From the NCBI GenBank assembly GCA_029224185.1, contig CM055205.1:13835961-13899960 (forward strand): 64,000 bases of DNA, read 5' to 3'. Positions 1 to 10,398 of this stretch are shown here, piece by piece (the first letter of the stretch is position 1; the number at the start of each line of letters is the position of its first letter). The notes beneath the pieces are model-generated. The model saw only the letters and a list, made by a program, of their open reading frames with translations, was not told where the DNA came from and did no database searches. The DNA is from Karalla daura (lineage: Eukaryota > Chordata > Actinopteri > Chaetodontiformes > Leiognathidae). Position numbers and translations under genes: made by a program.

Positions 1-834
1 ATGCAAGGCAAAAACAGGACATGGGATGAATGTAATGCATGTGTTCTCACTCTCCATCAGCTTATGGTTTACACAAGCTTTTCTAATGCATCAGTGCCCT
101 CAGCCTGTCATAGCTTAGCAACGTGCCTGCCCTTAAATATATGAAAATCTGCTCCCGTCAAGCGTGCAAATCAGCATTTTGGGGGCGTGCAGACACACAC
201 GTGCACAGGCAGAGACAGACGCATGCAAAGAAAGACACCCTGAACATTTCAACCGTACAGAGATGCACATTCACACGGTCACCAGCATTATACACACCGT
301 GCAACTAACACAGACACACGCACTCTGAAAGTCACATTGCGATAGCTTGAAATGCCTTTTATGCAGATTGAGTACAAGCCCTCAGCTGATCAGAATCTAG
401 CCTTGAATTTGATATGCAAGTGAAAGAAGCAATGTCATTCCAGCTGGGCAAGGGTGCCCGTCAGCCTGCACAGCTGCCACCACAGCCAGCTGACTTTCAT
501 TCTGTCTGAGTGTTACTACTCCACGTGTGCGTACCCCTGCATTTCAGTGCTTATACTAAGCGACTGACCTCATGTGGACAGAAAGATGAAGAAAATCCTC
601 TAAAGTTAAGACATCTTACCAGCTCCTTTTTTGGCAGGGTGGTTTAGGTTTAGACTGGATATTTGAAGATTTAATACACCCGAGGCTCCAATGCAAAATA
701 TGTAGCATTATATTTAAGTACAGACCAAAAAACATGTAGGTATGTAGTTTAAAGTAATAGATGACATTTGCTCAGATTATGTGCAGTGGCAATTGATGTT
801 TAATACATGTGGCTGAGTACAACACGCCCTCTCT
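1..834. other. Non-coding stretch, no gene seen
   Basis: No supported gene or RNA gene was found. Positions 190-320 are loosely CA-rich without a pure run. The 61-codon frame at 123-308 lies in that CA-rich sequence and looks like chance. No transposon ends were recognised. Confidence 0.6.
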
Positions 835-867
835 AACACACATACACACACACACATACACACACAT
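835..867. repeat. (CA)n microsatellite, interrupted
   Basis: Alternating CA broken by two 'ata' interruptions. It is a dinucleotide microsatellite of the kind that is dense in teleost genomes. Confidence 0.9.
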
Positions 868-959
868 ATTCAAGCTCTTGACAGTGTGATGACAAGACCT
901 ACGCAACAATATGCTACTCACTTGTGTGTAAGACCCTCTTTAAAATTCTGTGCATGACT

Positions 960-1060
960 GCTGGCTGAGGTTAGAAAGCGGATCACATCTATTACCTTGC
1001 TAATTCTACAGCTTGGCCTTTGCATAATAAGATGCATTTTCTCAGAGTGAGCGAGAGTCT
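960..1060. promoter_or_regulatory. Possible conserved non-coding segment with octamer-like site
   Basis: The stretch holds 'attaccttgctaattc' and 'tttgcataataagatgcat', which resemble homeodomain (TAAT) and POU/octamer (TTTGCATAAT) sites close together. This is an inference from motif content only. No conservation data were available. Confidence 0.2.
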
Positions 1061-1103
1061 CGAGAGAGAGAGAGACTGGAGAGAGAGATAAAGAGAGAAA
1101 AGA
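1061..1103. repeat. (GA)n-rich tract
   Basis: Imperfect GA dinucleotide run broken by 'ctgga', 'taaa' and 'aaaa'. It is a simple purine repeat with no coding potential. Confidence 0.85.
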
Positions 1104-1637
1104 GTCAGGTTAAGTGATCAAAATGTGTTGGCAATTACTTAATGAGTGAACCTTGTCTTTGTGATATTGGCTTCAAATCGGAAATGGGTTCATGAAAGTT
1201 TTTCACTGCTTTGACTCCTGCCTGATGACAAATGTTATGATCAGTGCCAGCCTCCAAAAACACTTGGGCCCTCTGCATGCCCCATAAAGTGATTACACAT
1301 TCTAGGACAAAGTGCTTTTGTAAATAATTAAACTTTCAGAAACTTTCTCCGTCATAGATTTTCCTAAGGTTTAAGATGTGGTGTAAGTTACATAAACTAA
1401 TTTAAAACTGACACCGCTGATGGATTTAATGGCAATAAATGTCCGACTTTTTCAAACCCTGAAATACTTGTCATATAATAACATTTATTTTTGGTAAGTT
1501 ATTTTTCAAATAACTTATTGTTTCAATTATTTTTCTCATAAATGTGAGATGAAACTTAATTTAATATGGTTGTTTATCTTGCCTCAGATTAAATATGAGA
1601 TGCCAACATTATCTTTAGCCTTCCACCTTGTGTATTT
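1104..1637. other. AT-rich non-coding stretch
   Basis: No gene recognised. The sequence is AT-rich with many stops in all frames and ends at the TTAA that begins the piggyBac-like element. Confidence 0.6.
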
Positions 1638-2151
1638 TTAACCCTCCTGTCTTCATATTGTGCACACAATCCTTGGCCTCAGGGTAAAAAAAAGACCTGC
1701 CCACATCAGTGATCTAAAATGAATTCATTAAAAAAAGGAAAACTCCAGAGCCTATACAGCAGTTAAACTGAGGGTAATGTCATTTGTAGCACATAATGAC
1801 ATGGAAAATAGAGGTATTAGTAAATAATGCCTTGATTGTTGTGTCAGAAATTCTTTGAACTTTGAAAGTTATGTTTTGGGTCATGAAAAGGTGATCGTAC
1901 ACCAGCACAATAAAGTGTTTGTCCTGTTTAAGATCAATTAGCAGTGTATGTCTGTGTGCACTGTAGGCTGTAACAGAGTCTGTGGCTGTGATTCTGGTGG
2001 CGTACAGCATCCATGGATATATGAATAAAGGGAATATCTTCCTTTTTCTGGACCCTTTAGGAAACTCATAAAATAACAAATTGGAAAAAAAAACATAATT
2101 TAAGGGCACAATTTTGGATCATTTTTGACCTTAAGACATTAGGAGAGTTAA
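1638..2151. mobile_element. piggyBac-like non-autonomous element flanked by TTAA
   Basis: The left end is TTAA followed by CCCTCCTGTCTT (1638-1653). The right end, read on the minus strand from 2151, is TTAA followed by CTCTCCTAATGTCTT. The two ends are imperfect terminal inverted repeats that share TTAAC(C/T)CTCCT and TGTCTT. TTAA at both outer edges is the hallmark target duplication of piggyBac-superfamily elements. The interior of about 510 bp has no transposase. The 109-codon minus frame at 1780-2109 resembles nothing known. Sub-terminal 'ggatcatttttgacc' resembles the GGTCAAAATGACC-like motifs beside such ends in fish. The class is inferred from the ends and the target site. Confidence 0.65.
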
Positions 2152-2169
2152 GACATCTATTCTGATCAC

Positions 2170-2430
2170 AGTCATGGTGCTAGGCAGTTACAGCCCAAAA
2201 TGCTGGCCTTTTCCCCAGCAAATTCCTTGAGCTCCTCCTGAGGGACATCAAACAACCTCAGGCCAGCTGCAACATGTCGTCTCTCCAGCATTTAGGTGTA
2301 CCCTTGCATCTCCTTGACCATGCTCAGAGCATTCCTAAAGGATGGTAACTGGGAGGAATTTCAACTAGAGTGAAAACTAGTCTCTGAGTGTGAAGGATTA
2401 CCAACTCCTAGAATGACAAGGGGTACAACC
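2170..2430 (-). mobile_element. RTE/Rex3-type LINE relic, 3' end of the RT ORF
   Basis: On the minus strand, plus positions 2208-2252 translate without stops to DVPQEELKEFAGEK. Just upstream in another frame lies KCWRDDMLQLA followed by a stop. Together they match the tail remembered for teleost RTE/Rex3 LINE proteins (a WRDYxSRLAWERLGVPxEELxEVAGE-type block). A stop replaces the expected Trp after LQLA, and a frameshift separates the two blocks, so this is a dead fragment. It starts about 20 bp beyond the TTAA of the neighbouring piggyBac-like element. The exact family name is from memory. That it is a LINE relic is fairly certain. Confidence 0.8.
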
Positions 2431-4140
2431 GATACTTCCACCTGTGCTGCTTTGAATTTTCCCCTCATTGAATAAATACATACTGTTGGTATCTCATTTC
2501 TCTGCATCTCAAACAAAAAGCTGCAGCCTCAGGACCTGTAGAGGTTATTCACTGGTAATTGAACAGCATGATTCTGCAGGATTGAATGTTCCAGCAAAAC
2601 CGTTAGCCCTTTCTATTTACAATTTGTAAACGTTAAACCAGAAAGAAATGATCTGGTTACCTGGTTGGCAACAGTTGCTGTGGTATCTTTCAAATCACTA
2701 ATCTGTAAAACATGAGAGCCACAGACATATCTATTCACTCTGGCTGGTGCACTTGAAATATGAGCCACTTAATTATCCCCCCTTTCTTTCTTTGCAGTGT
2801 TCTGCCTCCTCATTACGGTTCTGTAGCATCCTTCAGAAGAGTAATTTCTTTAGAATAAATGCAGCCTCAGATTACAGATGAATCGGAAGTCTAATTATCA
2901 TTCAGGTGCCACAGATACCTACCTTTGCAGGCCGTGAACACAGTACTGTAGATGCAGACAAGGCAAATTAGCTTTGCATTGTCAACATCAAAAAGGACCA
3001 AATAAAATTTCAAAAATGAAATAAAGTTTGTTTTTCTTTGTTTATACCTTGGCAAGCCCAAAGCCTCAGTGATAGTGGGTTGACCAAATGACAAAATTAT
3101 ATTTTGCAAAAAACAGAACAAACAAACAACAAATAGCAACAGATCAGAAATAAATGACACCTCAAACACTACACATCGAACAGTCTGAGTTACATTGTGA
3201 AGTAGCAGTACTTTTTCAAGGCCTATAGGCAACAAAACTGCTTGGTATGGTACGCTTGAAATTTTTTTGAATTATTACCCAACAGTAAGTGTAAATATGG
3301 AGCATAATAACCTATTTGGATAAACAATTTTAAGGGCTGTTTTTTCTGATGAGTACAGGTTTGTTGTGCAACATGGCAGGTCTTGTATGAAAAGCACATT
3401 CTGCAGTCTGGTCTGAAAGGGATTTTGTAGATGAGTGGCTGTTGGTGTTATTGTGCTGTGAAGCTTTAACGCCTCGGTTTGTGAGCATGATACTGTACAT
3501 TCTGCATGATGAAACCTTGGAGGAAGGGAAGGAAAAAAAAAACTTTAGGAGTAAATGAAAATTTCATGGCCCAGTGCCTCCATAGCTCTTCCATTTCGTG
3601 TTCCCACCCTCAGAAAATAATCATGTTTTTTTCAAGCGCTTCTCCCTCTCATTCTGTCTTCCATACACAAACAGACAAACCACGATCCTGAAAATCTCAC
3701 GCCAATGAAATGAAACTTCAATCCTTCACCATGGTTTTCCCTCATGGTTTTTGATAGTATCTATTCATCCATTTCTCAACTTCTTGCGATTATTATATTT
3801 ACAGGAATGTTCATTTGCTCTTTGACTAAAATGCTTTGTGTGAGAGCAATTTTGATTCCATTTCATGCTCTTAACAAGAATTGTAAAGGTTCATTGCATG
3901 TTGCTGCCGGATTTATCCATTCTCAAATCAACAAAATATTTAGAATCACTGTTTGATGTAAGACTGGTTATCTATATCAATATCTTTGTTTCTGAGAAAA
4001 CAAAGATGGAGACAGAACCATGAAAACCCTGAAAGTCAAGAACATGGAAAGTGCTTGAGACAGAATGTTGAATACTGATGCTATAGACTAAAGTGTCTTT
4101 TTTATCATACGGATATATTGTACTATATAAATAGTCACTC
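2431..4140. other. Non-coding stretch, no gene seen
   Basis: No gene recognised. A pyrimidine-rich acceptor-like site ends near 2798 ('ctttctttctttgcag'), but no good donor or open frame follows. The 114-codon minus frame at 2891-3235 is hydrophobic and low in complexity (poly-F/L from A/T runs) and is treated as chance. Confidence 0.55.
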
Positions 4141-4370
4141 CCGGGACTGGAAACGACAGTTTGCCAGTGTTAGGGTAACATTATGATTACGTTTAAAAAT
4201 ATATAAAAGTTCAGGTTATGGTTAAGCAATGTAAACATTTGATGTCTGCTTTATCATTTTGAATTAGTTGTTAGTAAAAGTGCAAAGGTAGTTGCCACTT
4301 TGGCCTCCTGCACCCAGCCATATTCCACATTAGTAATGAACAGTTATAGTTGTCATGCATTTATACTCTT
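4141..4370. repeat. Probable teleost interspersed repeat, degraded
   Basis: The succession 'gttagggtaacattatgatt', 'ggttatggttaag', 'gttgccactttggcctcctg' and 'cagccatattccacattagt' follows the order of motifs in a dispersed fish repeat that I remember but cannot name. No ends or target duplication are visible. Confidence 0.4.
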
Positions 4371-4429
4371 CTATATTTTTTTCTTTATGTTTTGTTTTGG
4401 ATCTGAGATATTATTACATACAAAACAAA

Positions 4430-4475
4430 ACACTAGTTAAGTAGCAACACTAGTAACACTAGTTAACACTAGTTT
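4430..4475. repeat. Short tandem/inverted array of ACTAGT
   Basis: Four copies of ACTAGT (three as 'aacactagt') occur within about 45 bp. Because ACTAGT is itself a palindrome, the array can fold in several registers. Only 46 bp long. Confidence 0.7.
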
Positions 4476-5740
4476 AGACAGGCCTGGGTTGAGCTACACA
4501 ACAATGTAGATAGGTCAGTGTAAAAGTTTGAGTCATAGTCTTGTTACATGCACATACATGGATGAGCTGCAGAGTCAATACTTAAAGGACTTAGCGATTC
4601 ACAGTCTGAAATGGGCTTTGCTGACAGTCGTTGAAGACAATGTAGCCAGCGTAAAGCGTAGAGAACAGGACTATGAAGAGAGGATAAAGAGGACATGTCA
4701 AATATATAAACCAAGACAAACAGGCGGCTGCCTAATCCCATCAAGACCTTGTAAATGAGGGAAGAAATGAAAATGCAATTACCCGAGCTGTTGCTTCGAA
4801 TGTATGGTTTAAATGTCGTCAAATGGAGCATTCTCTACCTTCAGCATAATCTTAAAACATCCCTTCCCATAACAAAATCAGGCTGCAGTGAAGTCATGTG
4901 TTTGTCCTTGACATATCAAGTGAGGCTAACTGATTCCAAGCAATCATTGGCTCGTATTGATCACATTGATCCGATGCTCACCTCACTTGGGTTGTCTGAC
5001 CCCTTAAAAGTTTTGGTCTGAGCTTCCCGTGTGATTCTACATCTGCCTCTGTGAAAGAAATGCAGCTCGCCATCTGCAGCCACCAGCACTTGCAGTGATT
5101 CCAACGACAGCTGCAGCCAAGGGAAGCCTGTGGTGTCGGCCCTCATCTTTTATGTTACTGTTGTATTGTTAAACAGGAAAAACGCTAACGAGAAGGAAAA
5201 AAAAGGAGACATGGAGGCAGAGAGGGTTAGGGAAGGGGGGCACTCACTACAAATGAAACAACAGAAGACAAGACAAGAAGAGAAGAAACTGAGAGAAAGA
5301 GACAGTCCGCAAGAACAAATCAATTCAGATCTCCTTGTTGTCTCTGTAAAGCCAGCCAAATTTCTACAGCGAGGCAAGTGAGGGACATCAGGGAGACAGA
5401 CACAGTGATCCACTCAGCCTGAAAATGACCAGCAAGACAGGCCTGACAGAACCAGTGAAAGAAAATTGCAAGGAGTCAATACGGGGCAAAATGTGAGCCT
5501 GACATTCAGGCTGGATAGAAAGTGAAATGTAGCACAGCGATGGACAGATTGAGGAATCTCTCCTTGTCTCAACAAACAGCTTTCTTTGCGAGTTCCCTGT
5601 CACCTCAACATGCCCTGAATGAACAAAAATGAACAGCAAATTTTCCAAATAGTCTGAAAATGTAATTGCAGTTATTTAACACTGCATGGGCTTCCACTTA
5701 AAATGACTAGTCAAGCTGATACTAGAAAAACAATGAGAGC
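4476..5740. other. Non-coding stretch, no gene seen
   Basis: Overlapping short frames occur on both strands (for example 4528-4758 plus, 4544-4831 minus and 4755-5021 plus). None resembles a known protein and no splice-supported exon was seen. Positions 5190-5300 are purine-rich (GA/AAG), which explains the Glu/Lys/Arg-rich frame there. Confidence 0.5.
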
Positions 5741-6271
5741 GTCACCAGTATGATTGGCAGACTCAAATGCAACACGGCAGAAACTGGTGATTCTGCTAAC
5801 GGTCTTTATTGAACTTGGGGTCTACTGCCTCTCAGAAGATGGCAGAAGAAATCTTGGCTCACGTGGTTGAGGCAGGTAATGGCGAGGTGAGGACTGAGAG
5901 TGGGAGATAGAGTCAAAGCCAGAATCTGTGGAGATGTCAGAGATGTCAGATGACAGAGATGAGTCATAGTCAGGGACAGAAGGAAGGTGGAGTTTCCAGG
6001 ATGCGGGAGAGCAGAGCAGGTCAGAGCCAAGGCAAGGTGGCAACAGGGAATCAATCAGGCGCAGGTGCTGAAGAGTCAGGCGTGGACGCACAGGTCAACG
6101 ATCTGGTGGTCAATGTGGGTCTGTGAGCTGTGAGCTCTGTGAGCAATTTGCAGGAGATGAGCAGGTAAGCTGATGAAGAGGTGTGGTTGTAGGAGTGGCC
6201 TAGCAGAGGGGGAAATTTCCACTGTAGGTGCACACAGTAATAGGAGGGGTGAGACGGAGCAGGCTGTGACA
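5741..6271 (-). mobile_element. LTR-like retroelement copy A (antisense)
   Basis: Read on the minus strand, the copy begins TGTCACAGCCTGCTCC at 6271. It carries a polyadenylation-type TTCAATAAA (plus 5805-5813) near its 3' end and ends near GGTGAC at about 5741. The opposed TGTCAC...GTGAC termini and the late AATAAA fit a solo LTR. A second, sense-oriented copy starts at 58163. The segment at plus 6182-6229 aligns with 58240-58287, sharing cctacagtg, atttcc, aactcctaca/cactcctaca and gccaca/accaca. The 82- and 89-codon minus frames inside are Ser/Leu/Pro-rich and not recognisable. Superfamily (Gypsy-like) is a guess. Confidence 0.6.
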
Positions 6272-8373
6272 GAGAGACCACTTAGGAGTGTTAATAAAAC
6301 ATGGAGAATCTGTGTTAGGCCAGTTATTTGTGCAGTTACTCATTTCACTGCATCAAATTAATTACTTAAGCGACATCGGTTTCTCATTATGTGCCCGAAC
6401 AACCACATATTGAAATTAAGCCAGACATCTTATGATTCAGTGGTGTTTACTGACCAACAAGTACTTCTCTTCAGGAATCGGATTCTTACAAGGTCTCCGT
6501 ACAGTACCTGGCTGCATCCTTAAATGAGGCTTAAAACTGGATATCCAGTAAATCAACCAAAAAGTACAAGTAAGATCACTTTTTTGTATTTCTCCAATTA
6601 TCTTGCAGCCCTAGTACTATGTCATGACCCAGGAGAGATGTCTCTTGAGTTACAGGATGGTAAAGAGAGTAATCTCTCAACCAGCCCTTTGGGTCAGGGT
6701 CAGGCCTTCCCTTTTTGGAGCTTGAGGCTTGTCTGCTGTGTACAGCAGTGTATCTCCTGAACAATAATCTTTGCTTCTCCCTGGCCAAAACCTACATCCT
6801 CCTACTGTTACAGTCACAACCTGACATGTCACATTTTTGAAGGTACCAATGTTGCTCAGAAATATAGCAGATTTTTGCAGATAAATGCCAAGGAGATTGC
6901 TAATGTCATTGCAAAAATAATAAGTCAGTCCAACACCACAATAAACATGAGTTGAATGCACATGCAGCAGGTAAAGATGGAGTGGCTGCAGATACAGCAT
7001 CTATACACTAAGTTGTCTGGTTGAGTGATGCTGTAAAATCAGGAGTTTAGTAAATAGATTTCAGGGAAAAAAAAGGTAACTGCTTCGCTAAAGTTACAAC
7101 ATACAGTAGATTCTTCAAGCCCTCTCTGCATCAAATTAATCAAATTACCAGGTGAGTTTTATACACTTCAGAACTTCAGTGTCTTTCAGTTCCAATAATA
7201 CTTTCCCTTTAAGTGCCTGGCCTCCATTTATGCAAAATAAAACTTGAAAGTGGTTATGATATATTTCTATTCACTTAAGCCAAACTATGGCCCTGATTTC
7301 CCCCCAATACACAAATATACTTTATGCCCATTGCTAATTGGGATGAATCATGTCAGAGAGAGGCAAAAGAAAACAAAAGGTTGCTAATAAGCTCCTTGTT
7401 TTTGGCTGAAGTCAGCTTGGCAGCAGGGTACTCGCTGCTACTTGAGCATAAATCTCTAGTTTTGCATGAGAAAAAAATTCATGCAGTGTCCAGTGTTATA
7501 TGCACTACTTTGGCATCACATAAAAGTAAACCCCATAAGTCAAAGTGGACTTATGTACTAAGAACAAAGTAGCTCCCTTGTGTGTCAAAGTTTTACCTCC
7601 ACCTTTTGTGTCTACAGGGGACAGGGGTTTGATGAGATTATTGCTTTAAGATTTTCAGTTTCCCGTCGCTGTAAATTAAGCACATTTTGATTAGATGTCA
7701 GTGCAAATAATGTGAGAAACAGGGCCCTTGGCATACCTGCAGATACACCCCTCTGTGAGACTGTTCAACTGCAAGAAATAGCTCAGTAAATTTGGATAGA
7801 TGGAGGGAAGCAGGGAATTTCTACGGCAACCGTTCACTGTATCATTACAACTTGAAAGTGAGAGCCTTGTTAAAGGTTGCTGTCTGCCACATGCCCCAAT
7901 AGTCCTCACGCTCCTTAATCCCCCATGCTGGGCTGGTAAATTCCCATTTAATTAGAATGCAAATACCACTAATAAGGTTAATATACCAAGACGTGTTTTC
8001 TTGTGACCAAGGCCTAGAATAGGTTAGAAATGAAATGATCCCAAGAATTGAGTGGAGGTTGTCAAATCCTACATCCTGTAAGCAGCAGAAATGGATACAT
8101 TAAAGTGTATGTTCTTTTAATAGTTTGAGGGGGTTTTGTTCTTTATTAACGTGACAGTAAAATGCAAAAAGCTTAATCAGAAAGAGAGAAACAATGAGAC
8201 AAACATAAAGAGAATAAGGGGCCAACAGGAAGTGAAGGGAGAGATCTGAACATCACTCATGATTACAGGCAATAAAACCAATACTGGTCCATCAGCAGTA
8301 AAATATTGCCCACAGGAAGGTTATGCCCATTTTCCTTTGTGTCTGCATGTCTGCGTATGTGCCTATATGTGTA

Positions 8374-8375
<2 letters not shown>
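6272..8375. other. Non-coding stretch, no gene seen
   Basis: No gene recognised. Positions 7920-8000 ('catttaattagaatgcaaat', 'ccactaataaggttaat') contain TAAT cores and an octamer-like ATGCAAAT and may be conserved non-coding DNA. The frames at 6524-7000 on both strands are shadows of each other with no known relatives. Confidence 0.5.

Positions 8376-8411
<36 letters not shown>
8376..8411. repeat. (GT)n microsatellite
   Basis: A pure GT run of about 17 units, preceded by an imperfect GT-rich lead from about 8340. It accounts for the Cys/Val run in the 79-codon plus frame and the Thr/His run in the minus frame. Confidence 0.95.
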
Positions 8412-8412
<1 letters not shown>

Positions 8413-9179
8413 TAGGAAAATACATCCTGCCACTCCGTTTAATATTTTTAATTTCTCTTTCTCTCTCTGCTGAAAATAAAGGCTCATTAGGCTCCTGAAG
8501 TGTGATGGGACGTCATTTGAGAGTGTTTTGGTACAGATGGAGAAGGCCTATAAGAGGGTGTGAAGAGCACTGATGGGAAAAGAGAAAGTTTTAAGTGATG
8601 CTTTAAGACCCATTACAGGCAGTTTGATGAGGGAAATATGAGCAGCTGAAGTATCTGCAGAAGGACACCTGTGAAATTAGAGTGGTGACAGTGTAAACAC
8701 TGAGTCAGGGTGCATGTGAGACTCACAGAGTAACATTTGCCCACAAATCGCTGAGGCAGAGTGCATTGTGCCACAAGGTTACCCTCACCTTCATGAAACT
8801 TTAAGTAGGCATCAATGTTTAAAATATGAGTTTTACGGCAAGCGATTACTCCTAAATAAATGCAAAGCTTTGTCAGCCAAATGTTGCACCAATCAAAGCT
8901 AATGTCGTCAACTTGCCAGATTGTTTTCCCCTCCTAACCCTCTTGTCCACTTGACACTTTTCCCAGATTGATGTGTGTGTTGCAAGGTAATATCTTTTAA
9001 TCGTGGGTTGGATATATAACTCAGCCAGTCCTTTTTTTTTATTTGATATCCTTGTCATGATTGATAGATATCATCAAAATTAAAGGCTCAACTTTGAGGT
9101 CAGGAAGAGTGATTTGCTGTCAGCGCTTCTTTAATAGTGAGAGGAGAGCTGGCGAGTCGTTTCTCTTTGGGGACAGTGG
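8412..9179. other. Non-coding stretch with a small dyad
   Basis: No gene recognised. Around 9044-9073 the words TGATATC and GATATCA form a 7-bp inverted repeat beside 'atcaaaattaaa'. Positions 8870-9060 have a mixed composition that could be conserved non-coding DNA, but nothing in the window can test this. Confidence 0.4.
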
Positions 9180-9259
9180 GAGAAAGAAGAAGAGGAGGAT
9201 GAGGTGGGGGAGGGGAGGAAGGAGGGATGGCAGGAGGATGAGAAAGGTGGAGGAGAGCG
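9180..9259. repeat. Purine-rich (A/G) tract, G4-prone
   Basis: About 80 bp are almost entirely A and G on the plus strand, with runs ggtgggggaggggagg and ggagggatgg. This composition favours triplex or G-quadruplex structure. The Arg/Gly/Glu-rich frames across it follow from the composition. Confidence 0.75.
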
Positions 9260-10018
9260 TCTTATGAGGTTATTAGGTTTTAATCAATATGGTATATGGC
9301 CAGAAGATGATTGGAAAACAAACCTAATCTGGGAAGCAATACGTCTCTCATTCATCTCCTTGGCTGTCTCTCTGGTGGATCCGCCATGGCTCCTATTGCC
9401 ACCTTCCTCAGTCCAATACACATCACAGTACACCGCAGGTTTCTGTATGTAACAACCACTTAACAGAGCAAACAAACAAGCCTCTGTGACTATGAAAAGC
9501 CCCCTGAAGCTATTTTTTTATTTATCTACTCTTTTTCCCTAAATCTACAGGAAAAAAAGTGTATTCTCTGCTTGAAAACATTCAAGGTGACGTGGTGAAG
9601 ACACAATGAGAAAAGGGTGATCGACATTGAATTTTCACTGGCTGTTTTGTGTGGAAAAATAGTCCACCCTCACACAAACATGTCTTGCATTAACAGGTTT
9701 CAGATTTTTTGTCAAAGCAGTGGTATTGCTGAAAAACATGTAACAGGTGTTTTTACATTACTCTGAAAAATCTGCAAAACGTAAATATCACAATGAAAGA
9801 ATGTCATAAAATCTTATTTAAAAACTAATAAAACCATGACAATCCAAACCACCAAAATGATTTGAGTGTCAATCCTTGTCAAAGAAGATTCTCACAGGGC
9901 AAAGTTTACTTGAATGTGTTTTGAAGATGTTTTATTCTCATAACATGAATGTGTTTATGCTCATGACATCCTTCAATGGAAACATCTGCAAATAGTAACT
10001 ATACTTTATAGAAATATA
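9260..10018. other. Non-coding stretch, no gene seen
   Basis: No gene, RNA gene or repeat end was recognised. The sequence is AT-rich and ends at the left arm of the hairpin. Confidence 0.55.
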
Positions 10019-10132
10019 AGAACGATTGATTTGGTTTCGTGAAAAAAACCAAACGTGTACGTGAAACAACCTATAGTAGAATCAATATAGTTCCATAGGC
10101 AAATTTTTGCGTGAAACCAAAGCAATCGTTCT
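10019..10132. repeat. 114-bp imperfect hairpin (MITE-like inverted repeat)
   Basis: The left arm agaacgattgatttggtttc (10019-10038) and right arm gaaaccaaagcaatcgttct (10113-10132) pair at 19 of 20 positions. Pairing continues weakly inward through the A-rich/T-rich parts, and the loop region has a second short pairing (cctatag with ccatagg). No clear target duplication flanks it. It could be a small foldback transposon remnant or a structured element. No transposase is present. Confidence 0.75.
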
Positions 10133-10159
10133 GATTTTTTCACTGGCTTTGTTATGACC

Positions 10160-10398
10160 ATGACTGGAGAAGTGACAGAAAGAGGGCTTCGGTGGATCTA
10201 AAATGAGCTTCTTTTGCATGGTGGCTCGACCGGTGATGAGGATTTACACTCTGACAGACAGCAGGTGCAAAGCTTTGCTGGTAAGTTATAACCTCAGGGC
10301 AAACTCCCCAGGGAAGATCCAGGACCTGCTGCAGGGACTTTAGTACAGGCCTGGAGATGTGTTGGGTTGCCTGAGCAGAAGCTGCTTGGGAAAACATG
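10160..10398 (+). mobile_element. RTE/Rex3-type LINE relic, sense copy
   Basis: Plus-strand sequence runs 'ttcggtggatctaaaatgag', then 'cccagggaagatccaggacc', then 'tgctgcagggacttt'. This is the order of a conserved 3' block of teleost RTE/Rex3 LINEs, as remembered. Around 10313 it translates GRSRTCCRDF, comparable with a GRPRTRWRDY-type block, followed by stops. It is the same type of tail as the antisense copy near 2170-2430 but more decayed, with internal deletion. It begins within about 30 bp of the hairpin at 10019-10132. Confidence 0.65.
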
